Counted from the stretch's first letter, positions 15,754 to 24,373 are shown. The stretch: 32,524 nt of DNA from Nitrososphaerota archaeon (GCA_031274765.1 JAISPR010000062.1:1-32524), one strand, 5' to 3'. Translations and numbers: made by a program. The notes: a model not told the origin generated them from the sequence alone.

Positions 15754-15957
15754 ATGTTAGGGTATCACATGAAGGTGTATTGGGATTCTGTTTTTGATAG
15801 GGGTGTGTTAGAGGAGATTTTTTGTGAGGGTGCAAAGCTATGGGTTGCTAAATTCAGAGGGCCCAAAAGTATGAGATATGTGGGTGGGTTAGAGGCAGAG
15901 GGCAAAATGTTGGTCTATCATGGGTTGTTGTGGAGTCACTTGGTTGATGTGCTATAG
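15754..15957 (+). CDS. Possible small protein of unknown function
   Basis: The open frame from the ATG at 15754 codes for 67 residues (starting MLGYHMKVYWDSV). Codon choice and amino-acid mix look better than in the G/T-rich stretch that opens the same frame further upstream. There is no clear ribosome site, and I recognise no family. It could be a remnant or chance; it lies 138 bases before the XPB helicase gene. Confidence 0.22.
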   Translation: MLGYHMKVYWDSVFDRGVLEEIFCEGAKLWVAKFRGPKSMRYVGGLEAEGKMLVYHGLLWSHLVDVL

Positions 15958-16033
15958 AGGCTTAAGAGAGGAATATTTGTGTATGATAAAGAGTGGGTAT
16001 GTGGGGTTATTGGTTGGAAGGGTTTATTGAAGG

Positions 16034-16095
16034 TATAAAATGTAGAGGTAGATCTATTGTTAAGGTTTACAATCACTATAGAGGGGTAGTTAGGT
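16034..16095 (+). promoter_or_regulatory. Promoter and ribosome site of the XPB operon
   Basis: TATAAAA at 16034-16040 is a clean archaeal TATA box, so transcription should start near 16062-16066. The ribosome site GAGGGG at 16081-16086 is nine bases before the TTG start at 16096. Confidence 0.65.
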
Positions 16096-17748
16096 TTGGA
16101 AACGCAGAGTAGCTATAAACCGCTCATTGTTCAAAGTGACATGACCTTGTTGCTTGAAACAAACAATGAGGTCTATGAATTTGCAAGGGATGAACTTTCG
16201 GCGTTTGCTGAAATAATAAAGTCACCTGAATATATCCATACATACAAAATGACGCCTATCTCTCTTTGGAATGCTGCAAGTGCGGGTGTAAAAAGCGAAG
16301 ATATTTTGGAAACTCTTGAAAAGTACAGTAAATATCCTATATCTGAAACTGTAATCGCACGCTTAAAGCAAATCAGCAATCGTTATGGAAGAGTACGTAT
16401 CATCAAAGATCAAGACGAATTGTTCTTAGAAACCGATGATGAGATTATAATGGCCCAACTTAGTGCTGAAAAAACGGTGTGTAAATTTTTCATCGAACCG
16501 CCTCAACGCAATATTGTTAAAATCAATTCGATATTTCGAGGTCATATTAAACAAGCGCTAATAAACATACAGTTTCCACCAGAAGACCTTGCAGGTTACT
16601 CTCTTGGTGAACGGTTGGAATTTAACTTAAACACTGAGGTATTTAATCTTCGAGATTATCAATTAGCCGCTGTTAGTGCTTTTCGTGCTGGCGGTAGAGG
16701 TGACCATGGTGTTGTTGTGCTGCCTTGTGGTGCGGGGAAAACCATTGTTGGGATTACGGTCATGTCAAGGTTGAAAACAGCAACGCTTGTTCTTACAACT
16801 TCTATTACTGCATTAAGACAGTGGATAAGTGAATTGAAATCGAAAACTAACATTGCTCCTGAGCTGATTGGGGAGTATAGTAGTGAGAAAAAAGAAATCA
16901 AACCAGTGACTATTTCGACTTATCAGATTATTAGCGCGAAAAATAGAGAGGAAGAGCAAAAGCATTTTAAACTGTTCTCAGAGCGTAACTGGGGGTTAAT
17001 TATTTATGATGAAGTGCATACTCTTCCTGCGCCTGTTTTTCGTATTACTGCAGAGTTACAGGCAAAACGTCGTCTTGGTTTGACTGCGACGCTTGTGCGG
17101 GAAGATGGGCATGAAACGGATGTATTTGCACTTATTGGGCCAAAACGGCATGAAATGAGTTGGAAAGTTCTTGAAGGACAAGGCTGGATAGCACAGGCGG
17201 AGTGTTTTGAGATACGTATCTCTATGCCAAATGGTCTAAGAATGCCCTATGCTATAGCGCCAAAGCGTGAGAAATTCCGCATTGCGGCAGAAAATCCAGA
17301 TAAAAATGTTATTGTAGAGAGGCTTATTGCAAAGCATCATGATGCGCATATTTTGGTTATAGGAACTTATCTTGAGCAGCTACAAGGTATTGCTCAGCAG
17401 TTGGGTGCGCCGCTTATCACTGGAAAAACAAAAAACAGAGAGCGTGAGGCACTTTATGGTCGTTTCAAAAGCGGTGAAGTTAAGTTACTTGTAGTGTCAA
17501 AGGTTGCGAACTTTGCGATTGATTTGCCTGATGCCAATGTGGCTATTGAGGTCAGTGGTAGTTTTGGTTCAAGGCAAGAGGAGGCTCAGAGGTTGGGGCG
17601 TATTTTGCGTCCTAAGCCGGGGGAGAATAAGGCATATTTTTACACCATTGTGTCCCGTGATACCTGTGAGGAAGAGTTTTCAATGCATCGGCAATTGTTT
17701 CTCACAGAACAAGGTTATCCGTATAAAATCATTGATATGGAAGTGTAA
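16096..17748 (+). CDS. XPB/Rad25-type DNA helicase
   Basis: The 550-residue protein is an SF2 helicase of the XPB (ERCC3) family, an ATP-driven DNA-unwinding translocase known from nucleotide-excision repair and transcription. Residues about 8-105 form a helicase-associated domain (Pfam Helicase_C_3) as found in bacterial XPB. The motor follows: Walker A LPCGAGKT (209-216), DEVH box IIYDEVH (302-308), GLTAT (328-332), the XPB-specific RED motif in LVREDG (335-337), and motif VI QRLGRILRPK near residue 510. With about 550 residues it resembles mycobacterial XPB rather than the shorter archaeal proteins of about 450. No Bax1 nuclease gene is adjacent; instead a gene with the same helicase-associated domain follows 18 bases later. 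The TTG start is supported by GAGGGG. Confidence 0.9.
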   Translation: METQSSYKPLIVQSDMTLLLETNNEVYEFARDELSAFAEIIKSPEYIHTYKMTPISLWNAASAGVKSEDILETLEKYSKYPISETVIARLKQISNRYGRVRIIKDQDELFLETDDEIIMAQLSAEKTVCKFFIEPPQRNIVKINSIFRGHIKQALINIQFPPEDLAGYSLGERLEFNLNTEVFNLRDYQLAAVSAFRAGGRGDHGVVVLPCGAGKTIVGITVMSRLKTATLVLTTSITALRQWISELKSKTNIAPELIGEYSSEKKEIKPVTISTYQIISAKNREEEQKHFKLFSERNWGLIIYDEVHTLPAPVFRITAELQAKRRLGLTATLVREDGHETDVFALIGPKRHEMSWKVLEGQGWIAQAECFEIRISMPNGLRMPYAIAPKREKFRIAAENPDKNVIVERLIAKHHDAHILVIGTYLEQLQGIAQQLGAPLITGKTKNREREALYGRFKSGEVKLLVVSKVANFAIDLPDANVAIEVSGSFGSRQEEAQRLGRILRPKPGENKAYFYTIVSRDTCEEEFSMHRQLFLTEQGYPYKIIDMEV

Positions 17749-17766
17749 AAAAAGATAACTAAAACA

Positions 17767-19611
17767 TTGGGTATTGTGACTTATCTGAATAATTGCAGGG
17801 TAAATGTACCCTATGATTGTGTTGCAGGAACCGGTTTAGTTGCGGTGCATAGGTATATTTTTAAGGATAAGAGAAATGTTTCTAAAGCTGAACTTGTCAG
17901 GGATCTTTCAAAGTTTTATAGTGATGAAAAAAATATTAGAGCTATTTGGGAGAGTTTTGATGCGTGTGAACGTGATTTTATTGCCTGCATTGTTCGCTAT
18001 AAGGGGACTGAATATGCACCGCTTACGCTTGCATATGCAAAGAAACATGGGCTTTCATTAAAATACACCAATAGTGAGGGGCATCAAGTAAGTATTACTA
18101 ATGATCATTCATCGTCATCTATAAAATTTTTACGTCTATTAATAAACCGTAACCCTAAAACTAAGGTGCCCTTACTGTTTCCAAGCGGAAAAGATATGCC
18201 GCCTTTTATTCTTGCAGCATTACAAAAAGTTATTCCACCAATAGGATACGAATATAACAAATATAACCCGGCAAAAACGAGCCGTATTATTTGCCGCGAA
18301 CACCGACTCAATGATTTTGCAGCAATTGTCCGATTTGCTATCGATGAGAAATTAAGAGTAAAAACAAGGACCTATGATGTTACCAAAACAAAACTGGTAA
18401 AAATGTCAGAAGCAATTGGATTTGAGGAAGTGTGTGAGAAAAACGGCAAATTTTGTGCACCAAAAGAATCAAAACACAATAACGATTTTAAAGTTGCGCC
18501 TTTTTTGTTTGCACTAACAGCTAATTCAAAATTAATAGAAATAGATACTGAAGGAAACGTTTCACCTGGAAAAAACGCATCTTTTCTGCTAATGATGCCC
18601 CCTCATGAACTTGCCAAAAAAATATTCACCGATTACAGTCGAGAAAATAAAATCTATGAAGCCCACTACAAAGTGGACATAGTATCACGCCACGAAGAAC
18701 AGATAATAGAGTGGCATAAATGTCGAAAACCGATTTTTGAATTATTAAAAACTTGCCCAATTGAAACGTTTATCAACTTTGAAGAATTCAGCAATCATGC
18801 AATGGCTTTCTGTGGAGACTTTTTCAGACAAGCCCTACATAAAGCCATCACAAGAGGACACTATTTTGATAATTATGAACAATGGACGATTTTTGAACCT
18901 CGATGGGATGGATGTGAAGAACAAATCATACGACTCATCTTAACTTTCCTATCAGCCCTTGGCATGATTGATATCGCATATGCACAAAATATTCCTCAGA
19001 CAACAATTTTACATCCCACCTATTTTGTAGGAATTACAGGATTTCGCATCACAAAACTTGGCGCATGGATTCTTGGCATGACACCTAAATATGATGCCCC
19101 CCGAGCATACAGCGCACAAAATGATGTAGGCGACTTAGTGGTATTGCCCGACTATTCTGTTGTAATCTCAGGTCTTAAATGCCGCATTGAACGCGAACCA
19201 CATCTAAGCCGATTTCTAACAAAAATATCCTCTGACGAAAACGCTTCAGTATACAAACTCGACTTCAAATCAATAATCCGAGCATATAACGATGACATAC
19301 CGCCAACAAAAATAATACAATATCTAAAAAACTCAAGCAGTAAACCCGTACCAGATAACGTACTACGTACCCTATCAGACTGGCAAGCCAAGATAGGCAG
19401 AGTAAAAATCCGTGACCTCATGATTCTTGAAACCGATGACGCATTGCTCCTTGAAGAAATAAAACACATCAAAGCAATGAATGAGATAATAATTGATGAT
19501 TTACCCCACGCAGTTATCCTTGCCAACAACAGCCAAAAAAAGGCAAAGATAATAATCGAAAAACACGGCTGGCTAGTAGAAATCGAAAAACACTCACAAC
19601 CAGATACATAA
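17767..19611 (+). CDS. Helicase-associated domain protein, partner of XPB
   Basis: This 614-residue protein has no helicase motor. Its C-terminal part (about residues 454-570) is clearly related to the N-terminal domain of the neighbouring XPB. Compare LVVLPDYSVVI with PLIVQSDMTLLL, VYKLDFKSIIRAYNDDIPPT with TYKMTPISLWNAASAGVKSE, and DWQAKIGRVKIRDL with ISNRYGRVRII. This is the Helicase_C_3 module; the N-terminal 450 residues look helical (winged-helix-like) and are not assigned. From memory, actinobacteria carry a similar large protein next to XPB. It probably binds DNA or loads the helicase. The frame opens with TTG at 17767 without a good ribosome site; the GTG at 17776, just after a GGG, is an alternative. 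Both genes form one operon. Confidence 0.78.
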   Translation: MGIVTYLNNCRVNVPYDCVAGTGLVAVHRYIFKDKRNVSKAELVRDLSKFYSDEKNIRAIWESFDACERDFIACIVRYKGTEYAPLTLAYAKKHGLSLKYTNSEGHQVSITNDHSSSSIKFLRLLINRNPKTKVPLLFPSGKDMPPFILAALQKVIPPIGYEYNKYNPAKTSRIICREHRLNDFAAIVRFAIDEKLRVKTRTYDVTKTKLVKMSEAIGFEEVCEKNGKFCAPKESKHNNDFKVAPFLFALTANSKLIEIDTEGNVSPGKNASFLLMMPPHELAKKIFTDYSRENKIYEAHYKVDIVSRHEEQIIEWHKCRKPIFELLKTCPIETFINFEEFSNHAMAFCGDFFRQALHKAITRGHYFDNYEQWTIFEPRWDGCEEQIIRLILTFLSALGMIDIAYAQNIPQTTILHPTYFVGITGFRITKLGAWILGMTPKYDAPRAYSAQNDVGDLVVLPDYSVVISGLKCRIEREPHLSRFLTKISSDENASVYKLDFKSIIRAYNDDIPPTKIIQYLKNSSSKPVPDNVLRTLSDWQAKIGRVKIRDLMILETDDALLLEEIKHIKAMNEIIIDDLPHAVILANNSQKKAKIIIEKHGWLVEIEKHSQPDT

Positions 19612-19984
19612 CATTATTTTTCATAATTTTAACAAGCCAACATACCGCTCAGACAAACATCCACAAAGTTACCCATATTTTTACCCGCCACCATTGTTTG
19701 ATAAAACCATCACCCAACATTATACCTAGGTGAAAACTCTCAAATTTATTTTCAAGCAATCCCTAGACTTGACAGTTTGGGATTATTGAGGTTCTATGGC
19801 AATATTGTGAGGATTAATGAAAACACTTTTTAGCAATGTTAGATACCTGTTTTTGAACGATTATGCCGTCACGAATTCGGGTGTATAGTATCGTTTGTAG
19901 AACTATGCCTTTGTGGCAGTATTTAACGCTGAGCAGGTTTGGTTAGAAGTGGGTTGGTCTTTAACGGCTATGGAGCAGTAGCTT
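19612..19984. other. Spacer with promoter of the TIM-barrel-like protein gene
   Basis: No gene was seen here. A TATA-like GTATTTAACG at about 19918-19927 and a GGAG at about 19973, nine bases before the ATG at 19985, are the likely signals for the next gene. Confidence 0.4.
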
Positions 19985-21130
19985 ATGAAGCCAAAAGTTT
20001 TTGCGCTATTGGTGCTCATATTCCTTCTTGTTGCAGCTATTGTCGGTTTCCAACGATTAAACCTATCAGAGGATTTAGCATCAGATGAGTTTTACTTTGG
20101 AGTCTCTTTTGGCGGCCAAACCCCTGAAGAAGCCAGAGGTTTAATCGATAAAGTCAAAAACTACACGAACTTTTTTTTGATAAACTCCTATGATCTCGCA
20201 ACAAACGAAACGGCTCTAAACGAGGTCTGCGAATATGCTACTCAAGCAGGATTAAAATTTACAGTGTATTTCGAGTTCATATCCCGTGTTACCTATCCCT
20301 GGCATCAAACCTGGCTTGATAGTGCCCAAACACGTTGGAACAACAGTTTTTTGGGGGTTTATCTCCACGATGAACCGGGAGGCAAACAAATTGATGACCA
20401 AAAAACGTTTAGCGCGGCAGCTAACTATAGTGAAGCCGCAAACCTCTTTGTTGGGAATACCGCCCAATCCAATAGTATGATAGACGCCAAAACCAAATCT
20501 GTCCAAACTTTCACTTCAGATTATGTACTTTATTGGTGGGATTATCTTTCGGGTTATGATGTAGTATTTGTCGAGTTAGGCTGGCAACTTAATTCAACAC
20601 AACAAATCGCACTCTGTCGAGGTGCGGCGACCATGCAAAACAAAATCTGGGGAGCTATTCTTGTTTGGTCCCAATATGAACCGCCTTATATGGCAAGCGC
20701 TCAAGAACTCTATCAAGACATGCTTTTAGCATATGGCGCAGGAGCAAAATATGTATCGGTTTTTAACTACCCTACCTATCCCAAAGACAACCCCTATGGA
20801 GTGCTTTCTGAGGAGCATTTCAGGGCTATGGAAAACTTTTGGAGATATGTTAGAGCAAATCCCCGCCCCAAGGGTGGAGTCGTCCAGGCCAACACTGCAC
20901 TTGTTTTGCCATCTGATTACGGCTGGGGTATGCGCCGTAATGAGCATTTACCAGTGGATAACATCTGGGGTCTTTGGCCTGAAGACGAAAAAGTTCCAAT
21001 TATTTTGGAGAATATAAACAAACTGTTAACTCAATACGGAACAGATTTTGACATAGTTTTTGATGATATAAGATTCAATTTAAACGATAAATATAATAGA
21101 GTCTATGAATGGGATCAGTTTATACCATAA
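19985..21130 (+). CDS. Membrane-anchored, TIM-barrel-like extracellular protein
   Basis: The 381-residue protein starts with a signal peptide or anchor helix (KVFALLVLIFLLVAAIVGF, residues 4-22). The remainder looks like a glycoside-hydrolase-type TIM barrel: alternating strands and helices with FYFGVSFGG near the start, FTVYFEFISR, FLGVYLHDEPGG (acidic D-E pair at the end of a strand, a typical catalytic position), YVLYWWDYLSGYDVVFVELG, IWGAILVWSQYEPPY and KYVSVFNYP. Many Trp and Tyr residues fit a sugar-binding cleft. I cannot name a family, and activity is inferred from fold-like features only. The gene is followed within eight bases by repeat copy C. Confidence 0.62.
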   Translation: MKPKVFALLVLIFLLVAAIVGFQRLNLSEDLASDEFYFGVSFGGQTPEEARGLIDKVKNYTNFFLINSYDLATNETALNEVCEYATQAGLKFTVYFEFISRVTYPWHQTWLDSAQTRWNNSFLGVYLHDEPGGKQIDDQKTFSAAANYSEAANLFVGNTAQSNSMIDAKTKSVQTFTSDYVLYWWDYLSGYDVVFVELGWQLNSTQQIALCRGAATMQNKIWGAILVWSQYEPPYMASAQELYQDMLLAYGAGAKYVSVFNYPTYPKDNPYGVLSEEHFRAMENFWRYVRANPRPKGGVVQANTALVLPSDYGWGMRRNEHLPVDNIWGLWPEDEKVPIILENINKLLTQYGTDFDIVFDDIRFNLNDKYNRVYEWDQFIP

Positions 21131-21137
21131 ACACAAA

Positions 21138-21271
21138 GAAAGGCCTTTGGCTATTTTAGGTGGGTACACTCATTCGCCCTTCTTTACGTCTTATGTTCTC
21201 CCTTAGTGCTCCATACAACATTACCGCAACAAAACTTATTGACTCCACCTACCTGATTGACGAATAACCCA
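21138..21271 (-). repeat. Dispersed repeat family 1, copy C
   Basis: On the minus strand it shares TTATTCGTCAATC, GAGTCAATAAGTTTTGTTGC, TTGTATGGA, GAGAACATAAG and ACCCACCTAAAATAG with copies A and B. The arms are at 21158-21166 and 21246-21254 and pair less perfectly (one mismatch and one G-T pair). It begins seven bases after the stop codon of the preceding gene, in opposite orientation. Confidence 0.85.
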
Positions 21272-21584
21272 AAGAAATCTAATTCTTGAGGCCGGCAAAA
21301 AATAGGTGATAAAAACACAACCAGACACACAACAACACTCAGGCCCGAGAATCAACACGCATACACACCTATTGAAAAATTTACATCAGTTTTCATAAAT
21401 TTTAATTCATCACCAGCATCATATAAAAAATATCAAACATATTGCACACACTGTTGCTTTTGCGCAATCTAACACAGCATTCACAAATCACATTTAACAA
21501 CCCCAGAAGGGTGCTATGTAGTAGAGAACCAGATTCAACCAAACGCAACTATAATATTGTCGCAAAGCCAGATTCACGGGAAGT
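21272..21584. other. Spacer upstream of tRNA-Ile without a supported gene
   Basis: The region is A/T-rich with an A/C-rich part near 21305-21350. I found no open frame with a start signal and no RNA structure that I can support. Confidence 0.4.
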
Positions 21585-21593
21585 CTTATAAAG
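21585..21593 (+). promoter_or_regulatory. TATA box of tRNA-Ile
   Basis: CTTATAAAG, a good archaeal box A, lies about 40 bases before the mature 5' end of the tRNA, leaving a 5' leader of about 10-15 bases to be removed by RNase P. Confidence 0.65.
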
Positions 21594-21627
21594 CAACACA
21601 TCATTTAGTTTGTACCACTTTAAGTGC

Positions 21628-21705
21628 GGGCCGGTAGCTCAGCACGGCTGGAGCGTTCGACTGATAATCGAAAGGTCGCCGGTTCAAATCCGGCTCGGCC
21701 CACCA
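21628..21705 (+). tRNA. tRNA-Ile (anticodon GAT), CCA encoded
   Basis: All arms can be folded by eye. The acceptor stem is GGGCCGG with TCGGCCC. The D stem is GCTC/GAGC with a GG-containing loop. The anticodon stem is TTCGA/TCGAA around the loop CTGATAA, with GAT at 21663-21665. The variable loop is AGGTC. The T stem is GCCGG/CCGGC around TTCAAAT. Discriminator A at 21702 is followed by a genome-encoded CCA. There is no intron at the canonical site. A strong hairpin and a decayed dinD-like gene follow directly, as often seen where elements have integrated next to tRNA genes. Confidence 0.97.
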
Positions 21706-21715
21706 AACAACCCCC

Positions 21716-21757
21716 AGACTGTCCAAAAACTAGAAAAATCTAGTTTATTGACAGTCT
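21716..21757. terminator. Strong two-part hairpin just after the tRNA
   Basis: The outer arms AGACTGTC and GACAGTCT (8 bp) and the inner arms AAACTAGA and TCTAGTTT (8 bp) pair perfectly around an AAAA loop, with a 3x3 internal bulge. Short C-runs flank both sides. It begins 11 bases after the CCA end and overlaps the last codons of the decayed dinD-like frame on the minus strand. It might end the tRNA transcript, or mark the edge of an inserted element; no T-run follows, so a classical terminator is not certain. Confidence 0.55.
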
Positions 21758-21759
21758 CC

Positions 21760-22190
21760 CCCGCCTTGTCTTGCTACGTTTACATTTTCATCAAAGGTTT
21801 GCGGTTTTTGCTTTTTTGAAAGTGTGGTTGTGGTCACTTCCGCAAGCTGGTTAAGCGTTAGCTCCAACATTGACATATTATTCCGGAGGTTTTCTTTTTT
21901 CAGTCCTTTCAAGTTCTTATATTGTCTTGTGGACACTCCTGCCCAGGCTTTGGTTATTTCATCAGTTAAAATGACATCTCTGCACCTTGTTTACTCCGCA
22001 GTCACTCCACTTAGCAGTCAATTCTTTGCGTACCTGTATGCTTGTAAACGTTGGTTAATCCATTCGCGTGAGTAGCCTTTTCTTAAATATGTAGCAAGTG
22101 CGCGATCAATCGTTAACTCCGGATCCAGAGTTTCATCAATCCGATCTTTACCAACAGATGCCAACCATTGCTTCCTAAATTCCCGCAAAA
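21760..22190 (-). pseudogene. dinD-like gene, truncated and frameshifted
   Basis: Reading the minus strand from 22190, three frames together give the middle and C-terminal part of DinD: REFRKQWLASVGKDRIDETL, then TIDRALATYLRKGYSREWIN and QRL, a frameshift near 22035, VRKELTAKWSDCGVNKVQ, a second shift near 21985, then LTDEITKAWAGVS, RQYKNLKGLKKENLRNNM and KPQTFDENVNVARQGG. The N-terminal BRO-like half is absent, and the protein stops at the hairpin beside tRNA-Ile, where the family would continue with KVAGNARK-like sequence. DinD is a damage-inducible protein in E. coli and, in many prokaryotes, a prophage or island gene. The family name is from memory but the match is extensive. Confidence 0.8.
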
Positions 22191-22239
22191 TTTATACACA
22201 GTGTGGGAACTATTTGAAAGATGCATTTGGTTTTGAAAA

Positions 22240-22324
22240 ACGCCTCAAAACAACGCTTAACGATTAAACAAAACACGTGTATAATTCAGATCTAATTATA
22301 CATAGACCATATTGTTTAAGGCGT
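22240..22324. repeat. Long interrupted palindrome
   Basis: The outer arms ACGCCTCAAAACAA (22240-22253) and TTGTTTAAGGCGT (22312-22324) pair with one mismatch and one bulge. In the middle, TGTATAATT (22278-22286) and AATTATACA (22294-22302) pair perfectly around CAGATCT. The 85-base unit has no ORF. It could be another miniature inverted-repeat element or a regulatory palindrome. Confidence 0.6.
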
Positions 22325-22420
22325 ATTTTACAGCCATTTTTATAATTTCAGCTATTTTCATGGATTTCCATCAACCGGTGTATAATAAATCCGGGAAATT
22401 AGGTAAAAATTAAAGCAATG

Positions 22421-22577
22421 CACAATAGAATAGATTTTTACAGATCAGACGTTTGTGTGTTGTACATAAATTTAAGCGTGGTTTTTCCCCAAAAAAATTG
22501 ACGAACCCATCAACCATCATGAGTTAACACGGATTTGATTCTACACCAAATTATCTATTCTAAAGTGGCACACTGCC
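22421..22577 (-). repeat. Inverted-repeat element containing dispersed repeat family 3, copy 2
   Basis: The right end (22522-22577) matches 1090-1145 on the opposite strand. In addition this copy has near-perfect terminal inverted repeats: CACAATAGAATAGAT at 22421-22435 and ATCTATTCTAAAGTG at 22553-22567. It looks like a roughly 150-bp miniature element of which 1090-1145 is a partial copy. No ORF lies inside. Confidence 0.65.
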
Positions 22578-22750
22578 CAAAAACCAAACAACCCCAAACC
22601 TACAAATACACACAACCACCAAAATTCACGCATGATAATTCTCAGCAAAGATATAACGTTTCTTACATGATTTAATTGAAATTAAATCGCCACACCCTTT
22701 TTATTCAACACCAACTTATACACCATGCCAATATGATGCATTCACATAGA

Positions 22751-23629
22751 CTAAACACAGGTAACTTTTTTGTCAAAAGAAAACTGCTTTGTACGACCAC
22801 AAGTCATAACATAAACTTTAGAAACTTCTGCCCCAAAAAACACAATTTGATTGAGAACAAAAATCCACAACAAAATAATCAAAAGCGAACCCGCAGTACC
22901 CGCAACGGTGGTCACAGTAAATGCTTGAATATAGGCCCCGAAAATATAATTAACTACAGTGAAAGCCGCACCCGTAACTATGGCCGCTAGAGCCACATCG
23001 CGCCAATGCACTCTAGTTTCTGGAAGGGTTTTGTAGATAATTGCAAAAAGCAGAGTTGTAACTCCAAAAGAAAGAATCAGGGGGGCAATGGTGAGAGCTA
23101 TCAAAGTTAAAAGCTCATTAATAGACAACAGCATTATGGAACTAACTATACCGCGAGAAATAATTGTCCAAGCGATTACAATTAGTCCAAGAGAGGACAC
23201 CACTGCAAACGGTTTGATTTTTTGTTTAATTTGCCGCCAAAAGGGTTGAGTTTTTGGTAGCTGAATATGCCATATGCAGTTTATGGTGTCACTTAGAACT
23301 GAGAAAGCACCTATAGCACCACCAATAGAAAACCCCACCACTACTGTTGCGGTCCAAGCAGACGTAAAGGGTGAACCGGTGCTGTTTATTAGTTGATTAA
23401 ATAGGTCTGCTATAGCAGGGCCTACCACGGCAGTTATTTGTTGGACCAGTGTTTGGCTGGCTTGGGTTTCGCCCAGAAACAGAGCAAAAATGCCGGTGAC
23501 TATGAGAAGCAGAGTGGGTAGAGGAAGGATTATAAAAAAGGTTAATGCAGCTGCACGTAGGGTTGCGTTGTCGTTTATCCAATTGGTTAGGGCGCTTTTG
23601 AAGATGTGGGTGAGGGTTTGTTTGTTCAT
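22751..23629 (-). CDS. YihY/BrkB-family membrane protein
   Basis: The 292-residue protein belongs to the YihY/virulence factor BrkB family, once misnamed ribonuclease BN. It has about six membrane helices. The family start is visible: an amphipathic first helix, then NATLRAAALTFFIILPLPTL (about 20-39). Later family parts are SIGGAIGAFSVLSDTINCIW near 103-122, LPETRVHWRDVALAAIVTG near 200-220 and FGAEVSKVY near 268-276. Function is unknown; envelope roles or transport are discussed for the family. The ATG is the natural start; no good ribosome site is seen and the upstream sequence is G/T-rich on the + strand. Confidence 0.88.
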   Translation of the reverse strand: MNKQTLTHIFKSALTNWINDNATLRAAALTFFIILPLPTLLLIVTGIFALFLGETQASQTLVQQITAVVGPAIADLFNQLINSTGSPFTSAWTATVVVGFSIGGAIGAFSVLSDTINCIWHIQLPKTQPFWRQIKQKIKPFAVVSSLGLIVIAWTIISRGIVSSIMLLSINELLTLIALTIAPLILSFGVTTLLFAIIYKTLPETRVHWRDVALAAIVTGAAFTVVNYIFGAYIQAFTVTTVAGTAGSLLIILLWIFVLNQIVFFGAEVSKVYVMTCGRTKQFSFDKKVTCV

Positions 23630-23766
23630 GTTTGGGGCCTGTGGTTTGGTGGTTTAGTTGTTTGGGTTAGTCTTTGGTTTTGTTTATGGGTTTGTGGGGG
23701 TGTTTGTTCAGTCACAGGTAAGCATATTTTTTTAAGTCTGTGTCAAATAATAGATTGTCTTGAGGT

Positions 23767-24141
23767 ATGAATGTGAGTCAAGAGGAAATATTGTCTGAAT
23801 TAAAAAAAATACGTGAAGTTCTAGAAAAAACGCCTCCCGCTGCGCCGGTGCCCCGTGGTTTGTGGAATGAATTCAAGGATTTTTTGTCGAAATACAAAGT
23901 TTTTGGTCTAGCGGTTGCTTTTATTGTGGCTTTATATGTAGGCACGCTGGTTCAATCGGTAGTCCAGAATTTATTGTTGCCTCTGATTGGTTTAGTAATT
24001 CCAGGTATGGATAATTTAGTAACTTTTAGTGTGGGGGTTTTTGGTGTTGGGCAATTTCTTGTTGCTTTGTTAACTTTTCTCATTGTTGCGTTTCTTGTGT
24101 TTTTAGTTGTTAAAGTTGCTAAACGATGGAATCTTGAATAA
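23767..24141 (+). CDS. mscL: MscL-like large-conductance mechanosensitive channel
   Basis: The 124-residue protein (122 from the alternative start) fits MscL, the membrane channel that opens under turgor after osmotic downshock. An N-terminal amphipathic segment (GLWNEFKDFLSKYKVFGLAV, about 32-51) leads into TM1 with VALYVGTLVQSVVQNLLLPL, which holds the conserved pore-lining glycine and the VxxLIxxxxxPxIG-like end. TM2 is FLVALLTFLIVAFLVFLVVK. The periplasmic loop is short and the C-terminal helix is almost absent. The ATG at 23767 touches the ribosome site GAGGT, so the GTG at 23773, six bases behind it, is the more likely start. A hairpin and T-rich tract follow the stop. Confidence 0.85.
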   Translation: MNVSQEEILSELKKIREVLEKTPPAAPVPRGLWNEFKDFLSKYKVFGLAVAFIVALYVGTLVQSVVQNLLLPLIGLVIPGMDNLVTFSVGVFGVGQFLVALLTFLIVAFLVFLVVKVAKRWNLE

Positions 24142-24143
24142 GC

Positions 24144-24170
24144 GCCTGAGCACTCAGGCTCTTCTTTTGT
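24144..24170 (+). terminator. Hairpin terminator of mscL
   Basis: GCCTGAG (24144-24150) and CTCAGGC (24153-24159) pair perfectly, followed by TCTTCTTTT. The hairpin starts two bases after the stop codon. The two-base loop would open to a slightly shorter stem in practice. Confidence 0.55.
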
Positions 24171-24373
24171 ATGATATATTATTATTGTTTTAATATTTTA
24201 TGTAAGCATTAGTTGCATTTTTATAAATTCTCCAGGTAAAAATCAGTTAGGTCATAGATAGTCGCCTATAGGACGGGTAAGTCGTGGAATTATTTTGCAT
24301 CGGCTCAAGGGGACATATATTTGCGCTCAGACGCCAATATTTACAGAGTTTGCAGTAGTTTGTTTCGCGAACC

